Shown: one piece after another, positions 1 through 8,966 of the stretch
Position numbering within the stretch: position 1 is the stretch's first letter
Layout of the letters: the number at the start of each line of letters is the position of its first letter
Assembly: GCA_016704485.1 (NCBI GenBank)
Contig: JADJAA010000001.1
Coordinates: 2,552,795-2,616,794 of the forward strand
Direction of reading: 5' to 3'
DNA length: 64,000 nucleotides
Source: Flavobacteriales bacterium
GTDB lineage: Bacteria; Bacteroidota; Bacteroidia; Flavobacteriales_F; PHOS-HE28
Translations under genes and position numbers: made by a program
Notes under the pieces: model-generated
The model's input: only the letters and a program-made list of their open reading frames with translations
Told to the model about the DNA's origin: nothing
Database searches by the model: none

Positions 1-690
1 ATCGGCCATATCGTGCAATGCCTTCGAAACGTTCTCTCCACTTATGCTATGGAATGAATGCGGGATCGCGCCGAGCACTACATCGTAGGGGGAATCGTGA
101 TCATCAGTATTGCTGGCGCCTTCTTTCTGGAAGACGCGAACGATCATGATCTCACTTTGGGACCATCGTGCAATGTCAACCAGGACTTTGATGGATGCAC
201 GATCCACAGGACCGCCATCATCGGCCATTACAATACGTCGAGGGGTTCTGTATTTGGCCTCTTCGGGTATCGTGAGCACTGGTAAATGGCAGCGTTTGAT
301 CACATCCGCAGTGTGCGTTCCCAACAATACTTCCTCTAAGCCGCTTGCGCCTTGAGTACCCATCACTACAAGATCCGGGTTCTGTTCTTCGTCAGCATGT
401 GCAAGAATGGCGGAGAACACATCACCGGTCATCATGCTCTGCTGAAGGTCGAGGTCAACTCCGGCAAATTTTTCTCTTAGCTGTTCTGCAAGGTCCGTAA
501 GTGCAGAATCTGCCTCACGCATTATCTCTGCTTCTAATCCAGCAGCCTGAAGAATGGTAGGGTCAGAGATCGACATGTACGCATGCAGCAGGGTAAAGGT
601 GTTTCCCGCTGACCCGTAAAGTTCAATTGCATAAGCTGCGGCATTGAACGCATTGGCGCTGAAATCCGTGGGTATCAATATATGCGCCAT
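1..690 (-). CDS. Universal stress protein (UspA family), 3' part cut by window edge
   Basis: Reading the reverse strand from the ATG at 690 gives 230 uninterrupted codons to base 1, so the C-terminus lies outside the window. The protein opens MAHILIPTDFSANAFNAA, the usual UspA first strand followed by the D-F-S loop. Near residue 120 it has VVMGTQGASGLEEVLLGTHT, the G-x2-G-x9-G-(S/T)-type ATP-binding loop, followed by LPVLTIP. A second half begins RRIVMADDGG, so this is probably a tandem two-domain Usp, common in Bacteroidota. Such proteins are cytoplasmic, bind ATP or AMP and act in stress survival; the partner is unknown. A near-consensus -7 element (TAACTTTA, 697-704) ends six bases before the start codon. 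Confidence 0.9.
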   Translation of the reverse strand, partial: MAHILIPTDFSANAFNAAAYAIELYGSAGNTFTLLHAYMSISDPTILQAAGLEAEIMREADSALTDLAEQLREKFAGVDLDLQQSMMTGDVFSAILAHADEEQNPDLVVMGTQGASGLEEVLLGTHTADVIKRCHLPVLTIPEEAKYRTPRRIVMADDGGPVDRASIKVLVDIARWSQSEIMIVRVFQKEGASNTDDHDSPYDVVLGAIPHSFHSISGENVSKALHDMAD

Positions 691-783
691 GTCGTGTAAA
701 GTTACGACAGCTCAACTAATGGTATTCGTTGAAGTTCCAAGCTGTCTATGTGATGATGGTTCGTCCATCATCAGGTCGGTGTA

Positions 784-999
784 TCAATGGTGGTCTTCTG
801 CTGTAGGTTTCGAAGATGCAGAGTCGACTAAAGCGTACCCTCCGAATAATAGAATAACAACTGCAAGGAAGCTCAACAGTCCCGTGATATTGTCTGCTGT
901 ACCATTTTCTAATAGTACGTCCTTCGAGTCCAGGATGGAGAAACGGAATGGGATCGCGAAAGCGAGGAGCCATAGGCCGATACCGATAAGCTTTTTCAT
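784..999 (-). CDS. Small two-helix membrane protein, unknown function
   Basis: This encodes 71 residues from the ATG at 999 (MKKLIGIGLWLLAFAIP). An upstream in-frame start at 1041 would add 14 polar residues and spoil the N-terminal membrane signal, so 999 is preferred. Two hydrophobic stretches are visible, at about residues 3-18 and 41-57 (LLSFLAVVILLFGGYAL), with a short charged tail ending in EDHH. I do not recognise a family. A TACATTCG element at 1024-1031 is a plausible weak -7 box giving a short leader. It lies between a stress protein and a coiled-coil protein on the same strand. Confidence 0.6.
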   Translation of the reverse strand: MKKLIGIGLWLLAFAIPFRFSILDSKDVLLENGTADNITGLLSFLAVVILLFGGYALVDSASSKPTAEDHH

Positions 1000-1137
1000 T
1001 GGAATTGTGCTTTTATTCGAGTGCGAATGTAGCCTATTCACCGAAATGGGAGCTCGATAGTTGTTAGTTGGATCCGGTTAATGCAGCATCCTGGTCGAAG
1101 CGTGTTGGTCTCATGGACCAAGATCCATTAACCATAT

Positions 1138-1548
1138 CTAGTTCTTATTTACGGTGTCCAGCCACTCTGTATATTCAGCTTTCAGTTCAACGTACAGTTT
1201 CTCGAACGTCATCATGCTGTCGCGGAGTGTCTCTTGAGCAATATCAATGCTATGGTCCCTAGGGATCACACGGTCCGTGGCCTCCGCTTCAAGGGTGTTC
1301 TCGTGCTGCTTCAGGTCGTGGCGTAGTTCATCGATAACCTCGGTTTGCCGTATGAACTGGTTCTGGAAATGTTCCAGTTTGATCAATTCATCTTTTGGAA
1401 GACCTCCCCGTGCTACGAGTTCTTCCATGCGATGCTCAAAGATCATGATCTCTTCACGATAACAACGCAATGTTCCCAACCATGTGTTAAGATCGGAACC
1501 TAGTTCGTTGATGGTTCTTGGTGTAGCAGGTGCTGTTGCTGTATTCAT
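1138..1548 (-). CDS. Hypothetical coiled-coil protein
   Basis: This 136-residue protein begins MNTATAPATPRTINELGSDL. It is rich in Glu, Leu, Arg and Gln, with heptad-like spacing from about residue 25 to 125, so it is probably an all-helical coiled-coil protein. No signal peptide or membrane segment is seen. I do not recognise a family. It is on the same strand as the Usp gene, so a stress role is possible, but that is only context. The upstream region carries the inverted-repeat element at 1564-1728. Confidence 0.6.
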   Translation of the reverse strand: MNTATAPATPRTINELGSDLNTWLGTLRCYREEIMIFEHRMEELVARGGLPKDELIKLEHFQNQFIRQTEVIDELRHDLKQHENTLEAEATDRVIPRDHSIDIAQETLRDSMMTFEKLYVELKAEYTEWLDTVNKN

Positions 1549-1563
1549 CGGTATGGGGGTTTA

Positions 1564-1728
1564 ATACCATTCACCAATAGAACTTCACCCATTCTACTCG
1601 CCCTTTTTCCCCAGTACTTCTCCGAAAAATAGTTCCGTCCGCCGTACGGCGGATGCAACGATTTTTTGGATCGTCCTGTGAAAAAAATGCTTCGCATTAT
1701 TGGACGAAGTTCTATTGGTGAATGGTAT
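1564..1728. repeat. 165-bp element with perfect 23-bp terminal inverted repeats
   Basis: Bases 1564-1586 are the exact reverse complement of 1706-1728. The 119-bp interior contains the palindrome tccgccgtacggcgga at 1638-1653 and a smaller aatgc-ttc-gcatt hairpin near 1686. No target-site duplication is obvious at the outer ends. The size and structure suggest a MITE-like or REP-like element, or a large cruciform upstream of the coiled-coil gene. Only one copy is seen in this window. Confidence 0.55.
1638..1653. repeat. 16-bp perfect palindrome
   Basis: The sequence tccgccgtacggcgga reads identically on both strands. It sits almost midway between the two 23-bp inverted-repeat arms, so it may form the apical stem of one large folded structure. 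Confidence 0.7.
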
Positions 1729-1820
1729 AGGATGAAATGGTATTGCGTGCGATGAAGATAGCAAAGAAGATCGATCGATCATGCGGATCGATCTACAAAG
1801 GACATCTGCTCAAGAACGCA

Positions 1821-1850
1821 TGAAGCCTTTCTGAATTCAGAGAGGCTTCA
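1821..1850 (-). terminator. Hairpin downstream of citrate synthase
   Basis: A near-perfect palindrome (tgaagcc...ggcttca, centred on gaattc) lies 29 bp beyond the citrate synthase stop. The U-tract is weak on both strands, so the role as terminator is inferred from position. Confidence 0.45.
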
Positions 1851-1878
1851 TTTCATGATGGAAGAAATAGGTGTTTGA

Positions 1879-3168
1879 CTACTTCCTATCCTTGAGCTGC
1901 GTGTAGTCCCTTTTCAAAGGTCCGGTATAGATCTGGCGAGGACGGCCGATCGGCTCCTTGTTTTCGATCATTTCTTTCCATTGTGCGATCCATCCTGGTA
2001 AACGGCCAAGTGCGAACATAACAGTGAACATGCGTGTAGGAATGCCGATGGCACGGTAAATTATGCCGCTGTAAAAGTCCACGTTGGGGTACAACTTGCG
2101 CTCAATGAAATACTCGTCATTCAAGGCAATGGTCTCAAGCTGTTTTGCAATGTCCAGTACAGGATCGTTCACACCCATTTTGGCCAATACATCATCACAG
2201 CTTTTCTTGATGATGGTGGCGCGTGGATCGAAGTTCTTGTAAACACGGTGTCCGAATCCGAAAAGGCGGAATGGATCCTCTTTGTCCTTTGCCTTATCAA
2301 CCCATTTACGGATGTCGCCGCCATCGTTGCGGATGGTCTCCAACATTTCGATCACTTCCTGGTTCGCTCCGCCGTGCAACGGTCCCCAAAGCGCTCCGAT
2401 GCCAGCACTTACCGCGCTGTACAAATTCGCTTGGCTACTACCTACGATGCGCACCGTGCTGGTACTGCAGTTCTGTTCGTGATCCGCGTGCAGGATCAAG
2501 AGCGTGTTCAACGCCGCAGCCACAACGGGATCCACTTCATAAGGCTCGGTCGGCAACCCGAACATCATGTAAAGGAAGTTGTCGATGTAGTTCAACTTAT
2601 TGTTCGGGTACATGTATGGCAGCCCTAAGTTATTCTTGAAGCTGATCGCCGCCAGCGTTGGCATTTTGGCGATCAAGCGCATCATGGTGCGCTCCCTGTC
2701 CTTCATGGACCTGTTCGGGTCCTGGCTTTTCGGGTAGAAGGTGCTCAGCGAGTTCACCATCGCCGAAAGGATACCCATGGGGTGGGCATTGCTCGGGAAG
2801 AACTCGAAGAAGTGCTTCATATCCTCATGCACCAAGGAGTGGTTCCGGATGTTGTCCTCGAACTGCAATAGCTCTTGTGCTGTGGGTAATTCGCCCCAGA
2901 TCAATAGGTAGGCCACCTCCAAAAAGGTTGCTTGCGCTGCGAGTTGTTCAATTGGATAGCCACGGTAGCTGAGAACACCCAGTTCACCATCCAAAAATGT
3001 GATGGAACTGGTAGTAGCACCGGTATTCTTGTATCCGTAATCCAACGTGATCAATCCACTTTGTTCGCGCAATTTCCCAATATCAATGGCTTTCTCGCCC
3101 TCGCTACCAGTGATCACAGGTAATTCGTATGTCTTGCCGTCAAATATTATCTGCGCCTTCTCACTCAT
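1879..3168 (-). CDS. gltA: Citrate synthase
   Basis: It condenses acetyl-CoA and oxaloacetate to citrate, the entry step of the TCA cycle, in the cytoplasm. The 429-residue length is normal for the hexameric GltA type. Active-site regions are visible: LWGPLHGGANQEV (substrate His), GFGHRVYKNFDPRA (catalytic His with the following Arg) and VDFYSGIIYRAIGIP (catalytic Asp). The start is placed at ATG 3168 (MSEKAQIIFDGKTYELPV), which matches the family N-terminus. A longer frame to 3249 adds 27 residues with no family likeness. It appears to be monocistronic, with a hairpin after the stop. Confidence 0.97.
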   Translation of the reverse strand: MSEKAQIIFDGKTYELPVITGSEGEKAIDIGKLREQSGLITLDYGYKNTGATTSSITFLDGELGVLSYRGYPIEQLAAQATFLEVAYLLIWGELPTAQELLQFEDNIRNHSLVHEDMKHFFEFFPSNAHPMGILSAMVNSLSTFYPKSQDPNRSMKDRERTMMRLIAKMPTLAAISFKNNLGLPYMYPNNKLNYIDNFLYMMFGLPTEPYEVDPVVAAALNTLLILHADHEQNCSTSTVRIVGSSQANLYSAVSAGIGALWGPLHGGANQEVIEMLETIRNDGGDIRKWVDKAKDKEDPFRLFGFGHRVYKNFDPRATIIKKSCDDVLAKMGVNDPVLDIAKQLETIALNDEYFIERKLYPNVDFYSGIIYRAIGIPTRMFTVMFALGRLPGWIAQWKEMIENKEPIGRPRQIYTGPLKRDYTQLKDRK

Positions 3169-3358
3169 TGGACTCTTTCCGGAATAAATGTGGATTTTTG
3201 GATGGCAGCGAAGGTAATAAAGAACAGGGCACGGAACATCGCTGACCAAAAATGGTTGATCGAACTGATCGATCAGATCGCCAAGGTGCTACCCGGTCCG
3301 CAGAATATGGACTCTACCAATGCTTGCGTTGATCTTACCTCGCGGAATATTCAACGCG

Positions 3359-3931
3359 CTATGGAGCGGTCCACTTGCCCTTGAACGTACTCATGAACGT
3401 CTGGTAATCCTGGGACTTATAATGGCTTTCGCCGAAATAGTTCAATATCGGCTCCATCTGTTGAGGCGTTAAATAGCCTTGCACCGGGGCGAGTACGTTG
3501 AGGGCGCTATCCAGATAGGTTACCGTAGGATATGCAATACGCCCCTCCACGTTCGCGATAGCATAGGTCAAATGGTGCGTTCCATTCCGTCCTCCGACCT
3601 TAGCAGCATCAAAATCAGGATTCTCCAATTTCTGACCCTTGAATGTTACGGGATCGCTGCTCTCCGCGTTGAATTTCACTGCATAGAAATGCTTGTTGAC
3701 GTACTCGGCCAACTTAGGATCGCTGAATGTGCGTGCTTCCAACATTTTGCACGGACCGCACCAACTTGTATACACATCAACCATTAACGGCCTGGGTGTT
3801 TCCTTGGCCTTTTCCTGTGCCTGCTCAATGGTCATCCACTTTATGCCTCCCTTTTCAGCAGCTGCTTTCAGGTTCGTCTGTGCGTGTAGAGCAAATGGTA
3901 AAAACGTTAGGGCGAGAATGAGCGTGCGCAT
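3359..3931 (-). CDS. Secreted thioredoxin-fold protein
   Basis: This 190-residue protein starts at ATG 3931 with a signal peptide (MRTLILALTFLPFALHAQ). The redox motif WCGPCK is preceded by MVDVYTS, the standard thioredoxin-fold strand, at about residues 50-61. A cis-Pro segment (RIAYPTVTYLD) follows near residue 133. The 36-residue block between the motif and the cis-Pro is longer than in classical thioredoxin and resembles the DUF255/thioredoxin_7-like periplasmic proteins of Bacteroidota. It probably reduces or isomerises disulfides of exported proteins. It lies alone between citrate synthase and the peptide transporters. Confidence 0.88.
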   Translation of the reverse strand: MRTLILALTFLPFALHAQTNLKAAAEKGGIKWMTIEQAQEKAKETPRPLMVDVYTSWCGPCKMLEARTFSDPKLAEYVNKHFYAVKFNAESSDPVTFKGQKLENPDFDAAKVGGRNGTHHLTYAIANVEGRIAYPTVTYLDSALNVLAPVQGYLTPQQMEPILNYFGESHYKSQDYQTFMSTFKGKWTAP

Positions 3932-4119
3932 ATGATAGGATGGGTGAATGCGTTTACCTATCAATGACCATGCCGTGAAATGCAAGGATGTGAATTCCGA
4001 CCAAAGAGCAATGGGAGCTCTAACGAAGGCCTTTCATGAAAGTGTGTACGAAGAATGAAATGGCGATCAGGACCACGTTCATGAATTGAGCCGAGATCGT
4101 TGAGGTTCGTTCTCAACGG

Positions 4120-5604
4120 TCAATGAACACCATGCATCCATTTCTTAAGGATCGGAGCCAGAAGGAGCATTATTACCCCTGCGCCAAGCGAGATGTAGGC
4201 GATGTCCTTGAAGACTCCGCTGTAGATCAACAACGATTCTGCCGGAGGCAAAGTAGTCTCTCCATCAACGGTTGGCATGGCCATCATCGCACCCACTTTA
4301 CCGGCAACGAACTGCCCGAATGCACTTGCCAAGAACCATGCGCCCATCAACATTCCGACAAGTTTTGCAGGAGAGAGCTTCGTTATCATGCTAAGCCCGA
4401 TCGGTGATAGGCAAAGTTCACCGCTGGACAGGAACATGTATCCAAGAATGAAATAGATGATCGGCACCATGCCATTATCTGCGAACTGGGCTCCAAGTAT
4501 GAACATGTAAAAACCGAGGGCAAGTTGAAGGAATGCAAGTCCGAACTTGACCGGTGTGTTCGGCTCCATTCGTCGGCTGCTAAGCCATACCCATAATGCA
4601 GCAAATACCGGACTCAACAATATCACCAACAGTGGATTTACGCTATTGTTAACAGCTGCAGCAGTGTCCTGTCCACCGAACGCGCTCAGGTCGACGTTGC
4701 GCAGTGCGTAAAGGTTCAATGATCCGCCAGCTTGCTCGTAGAATCCCCAGAACAAAACACTGAACAAGATCATTACGATCGCTGCGAACATCTTTTGTCT
4801 TGCCGCTTTTTCAACTTGAGTGAAAGCAAGGTAGAGGAGATAGACCAGCGCCGCTATGCCCAAAGGATTGAACACGTAGTCCATCACTTCGTAGTGCCAT
4901 AGCGTCAATGCAAAAACCGGGATACAGAGCAATGAAAGGGCGAATGTGCTCCAATCCTGACGGAACCCGATGAATGACCGTTTGGTCAATGCACTTTCAT
5001 CAGGGGCTTCTCCTTTTCCTTCCAGCAGGTGCTTGCCCATGTTGAACACGAAAAGCCCAATGATCATGAATATGCCTGCAACGCCGAAACCTAAGTGCCA
5101 ATCGATGGTCTGGCCGATGTAGCCGCAGATCAATCCACCGGCCAGAGCACCGATGTTGATACCCATGTAGAATAAGGAAAAACCAGCATCCCGGCGTGGG
5201 TCATTCTCCGTATAGAGCTTGCCAACAATACTGCTGATGTTCGGTTTGAAGAACCCGTTTCCCACTACGATGAACCCCATCCCCGTGTAAAATGCGATCT
5301 CGCTTGGTATTGCCATAACGAAACTTCCTAAGGCCATAACAACCCCACCGAAAATGATGCTCCTCCTAAAGCCTAAAAGTCGATCCGCCAAGATCCCACC
5401 AAAAAGTGGCATCGCATACACCAATGCCTGATAGCTGCCATATATGTGGTTCGCTTTGGCATCGGGATAGAATAGTTGGCTGGTCATGAACAGGATAAGC
5501 AACGCACGCATCCCATAGAACGTGAAACGCTCCCACATCTCCGTAAAAAAGAGCATGTAGAGGGCTTTCGGATGCCCTGTAATGCCGTCCAACAACTTAG
5601 CCAT
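4120..5604 (-). CDS. POT-family proton-dependent oligopeptide transporter (copy 1)
   Basis: This 494-residue inner-membrane protein has about 12-14 hydrophobic helices. It has the E-x-x-E-R-F motif near the N-terminus (FFTEMWERFTFYGMRAL), which couples protons to peptide uptake, the GGILADRLLGFRR loop, and the PTR2 signature region FSLFYMGINIGAL. POT transporters import di- and tripeptides with protons. It is the last of three tandem paralogues, 28 bp after the stop-to-start junction with copy 2, so the three are probably one operon. Confidence 0.93.
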   Translation of the reverse strand: MAKLLDGITGHPKALYMLFFTEMWERFTFYGMRALLILFMTSQLFYPDAKANHIYGSYQALVYAMPLFGGILADRLLGFRRSIIFGGVVMALGSFVMAIPSEIAFYTGMGFIVVGNGFFKPNISSIVGKLYTENDPRRDAGFSLFYMGINIGALAGGLICGYIGQTIDWHLGFGVAGIFMIIGLFVFNMGKHLLEGKGEAPDESALTKRSFIGFRQDWSTFALSLLCIPVFALTLWHYEVMDYVFNPLGIAALVYLLYLAFTQVEKAARQKMFAAIVMILFSVLFWGFYEQAGGSLNLYALRNVDLSAFGGQDTAAAVNNSVNPLLVILLSPVFAALWVWLSSRRMEPNTPVKFGLAFLQLALGFYMFILGAQFADNGMVPIIYFILGYMFLSSGELCLSPIGLSMITKLSPAKLVGMLMGAWFLASAFGQFVAGKVGAMMAMPTVDGETTLPPAESLLIYSGVFKDIAYISLGAGVIMLLLAPILKKWMHGVH

Positions 5605-5632
5605 GGTCTTTTACTTTATGTGATCTTATCAC

Positions 5633-7231
5633 TTAATAAATGTTCTTCTCCTTCATGACCGCATTCAGGTACCGCAACAGCAGGAAGAGCATGATCGCTG
5701 CTGCCATGGCCAAACCGAAGTTCATATAGAAAAAGTGCGTTTTGTCCTCAAAGCCTTCCCACAATCCACTAAGCATGCCACTTAGCTTATTGCCTACGGA
5801 GGTGCTCAAGAAAAAGCCGCCCATCATCAACGCGGTGATCCGTGGCGGACTGAGTTTGCTAACGAGCGAAAGGCCCATTGGGCTTAGACAGAGTTCTCCA
5901 ACGGTGATCACGCCATACGATGCGATCAACCACATACTGCTGGCCTTGCTTTCCAGGTTGTTCGTTGCCAATACAGCCCCAACCATGACCAAAGCACTGA
6001 GTGCGGTAATGACCAGACCGATGGCGATCTTGGTCGGTGTGGTGGGTTCTTTGCCTCTGCTGCGCATGAACGCCCAGAATGCAACGATCAATGGTGTTAG
6101 TAGGATCACCCAACCCGGATTGATGCTTTGGTACAACTGAGTGGAGTACAATTTTATGCTCTCACCTTCCGCCGGAACGCGCTCTGGAGCCATCGTTTTG
6201 AAGTATTCGGAACTGTTCGCATCCGTTGCTGCACCTGCATTGGTAACAGTTTCAGCCATATTGATCTTGTCTGCCACATTGGCTATGCTGGTAGCCATTT
6301 CACGGTCGGTGTGGTTCTTAGCAAATACCGTTAACGCATCTCCGTTCTGGTGGAATACGGCCCAGAAGATCACCAAACAGCCGAACACCGCCAGCAACGC
6401 GCCGATAGGACGTTTGTCTTCTTCATTTGCTTTAACATAGAGATAGATAAAGAAGCCGATCACGGGAATACAGCCGAAGATGAACGCATCATTGGTATCC
6501 GTACCGAGCAGGTTCCCAGGGATCAAATAGCCCAAGATCCCGAAGATGAACATGGGAACAATGGTGCTCATCAAGATCTTGCCGGTACTCATATCGCCCT
6601 CTTGCAATGGTTTGATGATATCGGCGTGCTTTACGTGTTTTTGTCCGTAGAGAAAGACCACAACACCGATCAACATACCAATGCCGGCAGCAGCGAATGC
6701 ATGGCCCCAACCGTATTTGATCTTCATGTATGCTGCTACGAAATTGCACACAAAAGCACCAATGTTGATGCCCATATAGAAGATATTGAAACCCGCGTCC
6801 TTATTGGCCCGGTACGTGTCGTTATTATACAAATTCCCGACCAGTGTACTGATGTTCGGCTTGAACATGCCGTTGCCCAGAATGATCAATAACAAGCCAA
6901 CATAAAAAGCGGTCGTATCGTGTATGGCCAAGGTCAAATAGCCTGCAGCCATCATCAATCCTCCACCGACAATGCTCTTCCTGAACCCCAGGATCCTATC
7001 TGCCAATAAGCCGCCAATGAACGGTGTTAGGTAGACCAGGCCGAGGTACGTGCCGTAGATGTCACTTTTCTTCAATGCGTCGAATCCCATACCACCACTT
7101 TCCCAGCCATCGATCATGTACAGGCTGAAAATGCCCAGCATGAGGTAATAACCGAAACGTTCCCACATCTCAGTGAAGAACAGGACGTACAATCCTTTAG
7201 GATGTTTTGATGCGGAGGTGGTTTCGCTCAT
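5633..7231 (-). CDS. POT-family proton-dependent oligopeptide transporter (copy 2)
   Basis: This 532-residue paralogue has the same landmarks: FFTEMWERFGYYLMLG, GGLLADRILGFRKS and FNIFYMGINIGAF. It is longer because of a soluble loop at about residues 300-360, rich in Ala, Thr and Asn, between two late helices. Inserted domains of this kind occur in some Bacteroidota POT proteins. It is predicted to import small peptides. The middle position and short gaps (28 bp after, 41 bp before) point to co-transcription with its neighbours. Confidence 0.93.
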   Translation of the reverse strand: MSETTSASKHPKGLYVLFFTEMWERFGYYLMLGIFSLYMIDGWESGGMGFDALKKSDIYGTYLGLVYLTPFIGGLLADRILGFRKSIVGGGLMMAAGYLTLAIHDTTAFYVGLLLIILGNGMFKPNISTLVGNLYNNDTYRANKDAGFNIFYMGINIGAFVCNFVAAYMKIKYGWGHAFAAAGIGMLIGVVVFLYGQKHVKHADIIKPLQEGDMSTGKILMSTIVPMFIFGILGYLIPGNLLGTDTNDAFIFGCIPVIGFFIYLYVKANEEDKRPIGALLAVFGCLVIFWAVFHQNGDALTVFAKNHTDREMATSIANVADKINMAETVTNAGAATDANSSEYFKTMAPERVPAEGESIKLYSTQLYQSINPGWVILLTPLIVAFWAFMRSRGKEPTTPTKIAIGLVITALSALVMVGAVLATNNLESKASSMWLIASYGVITVGELCLSPMGLSLVSKLSPPRITALMMGGFFLSTSVGNKLSGMLSGLWEGFEDKTHFFYMNFGLAMAAAIMLFLLLRYLNAVMKEKNIY

Positions 7232-7272
7232 AGGAAGATGGACTGCGGTAGCGTGAGACTAGTAGATCTCGA

Positions 7273-8757
7273 TCAACGAATTCCGTGAAACAGCTTATTC
7301 ACCAATGGACTGATCACGATCAGAAGCAAACCCAGGCCTACCGTAACATATCCGATGTTGCTGTAAACATCAACATAGGTGAACAAGCTTGCTGCCTTGT
7401 CTATGACCTCGCCTTCGACAGGTTCATGTTCAGCTCCTGTCAGTGTAGCAAGAAGGCCTGCCACATAATTTGCGCCGGCAATGCTGAGGAACCATGCTCC
7501 CATTGCGGTTGCGGTCATATCCTTCGGTACTAGTTTCGTTACCATGCTCAACCCGATCGGTGAGAGGAACAATTCACCCGTGGTGTGCAACATATAGAGT
7601 AATGCCAATGTCCAAAGTGGTACTTGGTATTCAACGGCAAGCGGTGCAGCGATCAAGATCACCAAATAGCCTAAGCCTAATTGCAAAATGCCCAAACCGA
7701 ATTTCATCGGAATGTTAGGATCCAACTTGCGCTCTTTCAATTTCAGCCACATGACGCTGAAGATGGAACCGAACAATAGAATGTATGCAGGATTGAAGAA
7801 CTGTGAAGTGGCGGCGCCCATTTCCCAGCCGAAGATGTGGCGATCAACGTTACGATCAGCGAACAGCGTTAGGCTACTTCCGGCTTGTTCAAAACAGGCC
7901 CAGAACACAATGTTGAACAACATTAAGATGATGAACCCGAACATTTTATCCAACTGGACCTTGCCGTCCTTTATTCCTCGCATGATCAAGCTGCCAATGA
8001 CCACTACACCTACTGCAACGATCATATAGCCAGCGATATCTGTATTGCGCAACAAGAAATAAAGCACGGGAATAAGCGCTAAACAGCCAAGTACTACTGC
8101 TGTGAACGGGCTTAAAGGGCCATACTTCGGCTTGGTCAATGTTTCAGGACTTGGAGGAGCACTTACATGGGCGTAATGTTTGCTCCCCATTTGGAAGATG
8201 ATAACACCGAGCAACATTCCGATGCCAGCTAATGCGAAGCCGTATTGAGCGCCGTAGATATTTCCTACTTCGGCACAGACCGTAGTAGCGAGCAAAGCTC
8301 CCAGATTAATGCCGATGTAGAAGATAGTAAAGCCAGAGTCTTTACGCGGATCACCGTCCTCATAAAGCTTACCCACCATTGTGCTGATATTCGGTTTGAA
8401 CAGACCGTTACCGACGATGATCACGGCCATTCCCCAGAACAAAAGCATTTCCGTACCACCTACAATTATGAATTCACCAATGGCCATTAGTATTCCACCG
8501 AGAAGTACTGCCCAGCGGGACCCAAGGATCTGGTCGGCAATACGACCACCAATTACAGGCATTACGTACACCAGGGCCGTATAAGCACCATAGACCGCAA
8601 ATCCTTTGTTATCACCCATGGCGAGTGATTCTACTAAGTAGAGCAGCAAAAGGGCGCGCATGCCATAGTAGCAAAAACGCTCCCACATCTCTGCGGCGAA
8701 CAGCCAATAAAGGCCCTGTGGGTGGCCTTTCGGCACGGTTATCGTTGTTGAACTCAT
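7273..8757 (-). CDS. POT-family proton-dependent oligopeptide transporter (copy 3)
   Basis: This 494-residue paralogue is first in the transcribed order. Landmarks are FAAEMWERFCYYGMRALL, IGGRIADQILGSRWA and FTIFYIGINLGALL. In the loop the usual D-R is A-D-Q, a mild departure from the other two copies. It is predicted to import di- and tripeptides with protons. The 209-bp region upstream separates it from the dipeptidyl peptidase gene on the same strand and probably holds the operon promoter; I see no exact TAnnTTTG there. Confidence 0.93.
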   Translation of the reverse strand: MSSTTITVPKGHPQGLYWLFAAEMWERFCYYGMRALLLLYLVESLAMGDNKGFAVYGAYTALVYVMPVIGGRIADQILGSRWAVLLGGILMAIGEFIIVGGTEMLLFWGMAVIIVGNGLFKPNISTMVGKLYEDGDPRKDSGFTIFYIGINLGALLATTVCAEVGNIYGAQYGFALAGIGMLLGVIIFQMGSKHYAHVSAPPSPETLTKPKYGPLSPFTAVVLGCLALIPVLYFLLRNTDIAGYMIVAVGVVVIGSLIMRGIKDGKVQLDKMFGFIILMLFNIVFWACFEQAGSSLTLFADRNVDRHIFGWEMGAATSQFFNPAYILLFGSIFSVMWLKLKERKLDPNIPMKFGLGILQLGLGYLVILIAAPLAVEYQVPLWTLALLYMLHTTGELFLSPIGLSMVTKLVPKDMTATAMGAWFLSIAGANYVAGLLATLTGAEHEPVEGEVIDKAASLFTYVDVYSNIGYVTVGLGLLLIVISPLVNKLFHGIR

Positions 8758-8966
8758 GTGTTCTTTGTCAGGAGTTTAAGTTCCAGAGGCGCGCCAAGAT
8801 AGAAAAGGGATGGGACCGAAGGCGATATGCCAACGGATCGTTCACAAATTGTGAAAGAAACAGGTAGGTCCAAGGGGTAATGGTACTACCCTCGAATGAT
8901 CAACTAAAGTATCGGACGCACGGATACCACGCCGACCTGAATTTTGACGTTCGGACTTCGGGCTAA

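Larger units (their letters stand above)
1549..1878. other. Gene-free stretch with nested inverted repeats
   Basis: No convincing gene is present. The stretch holds a perfect 23-bp inverted repeat (arms 1564-1586 and 1706-1728), a 16-bp perfect palindrome between the arms (1638-1653), and a hairpin at 1821-1850 just beyond the citrate synthase stop. A 62-codon reverse reading frame at 1594-1782 crosses the repeat and has no recognisable protein features. Confidence 0.6.

Noticed and set aside
644..1060. Forward 138-codon frame
   Set aside because: It runs antisense to the Usp start and the small membrane protein gene, both of which have clear protein features.
1594..1782. Reverse 62-codon frame across the inverted-repeat element
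   Set aside because: Its sequence is dictated by the palindromes and shows no protein-like pattern.
3265..3276. Palindrome ctgatcgatcag upstream of citrate synthase
   Set aside because: Short gatc-rich palindromes are frequent in this sequence, so it is not evidence of an operator.
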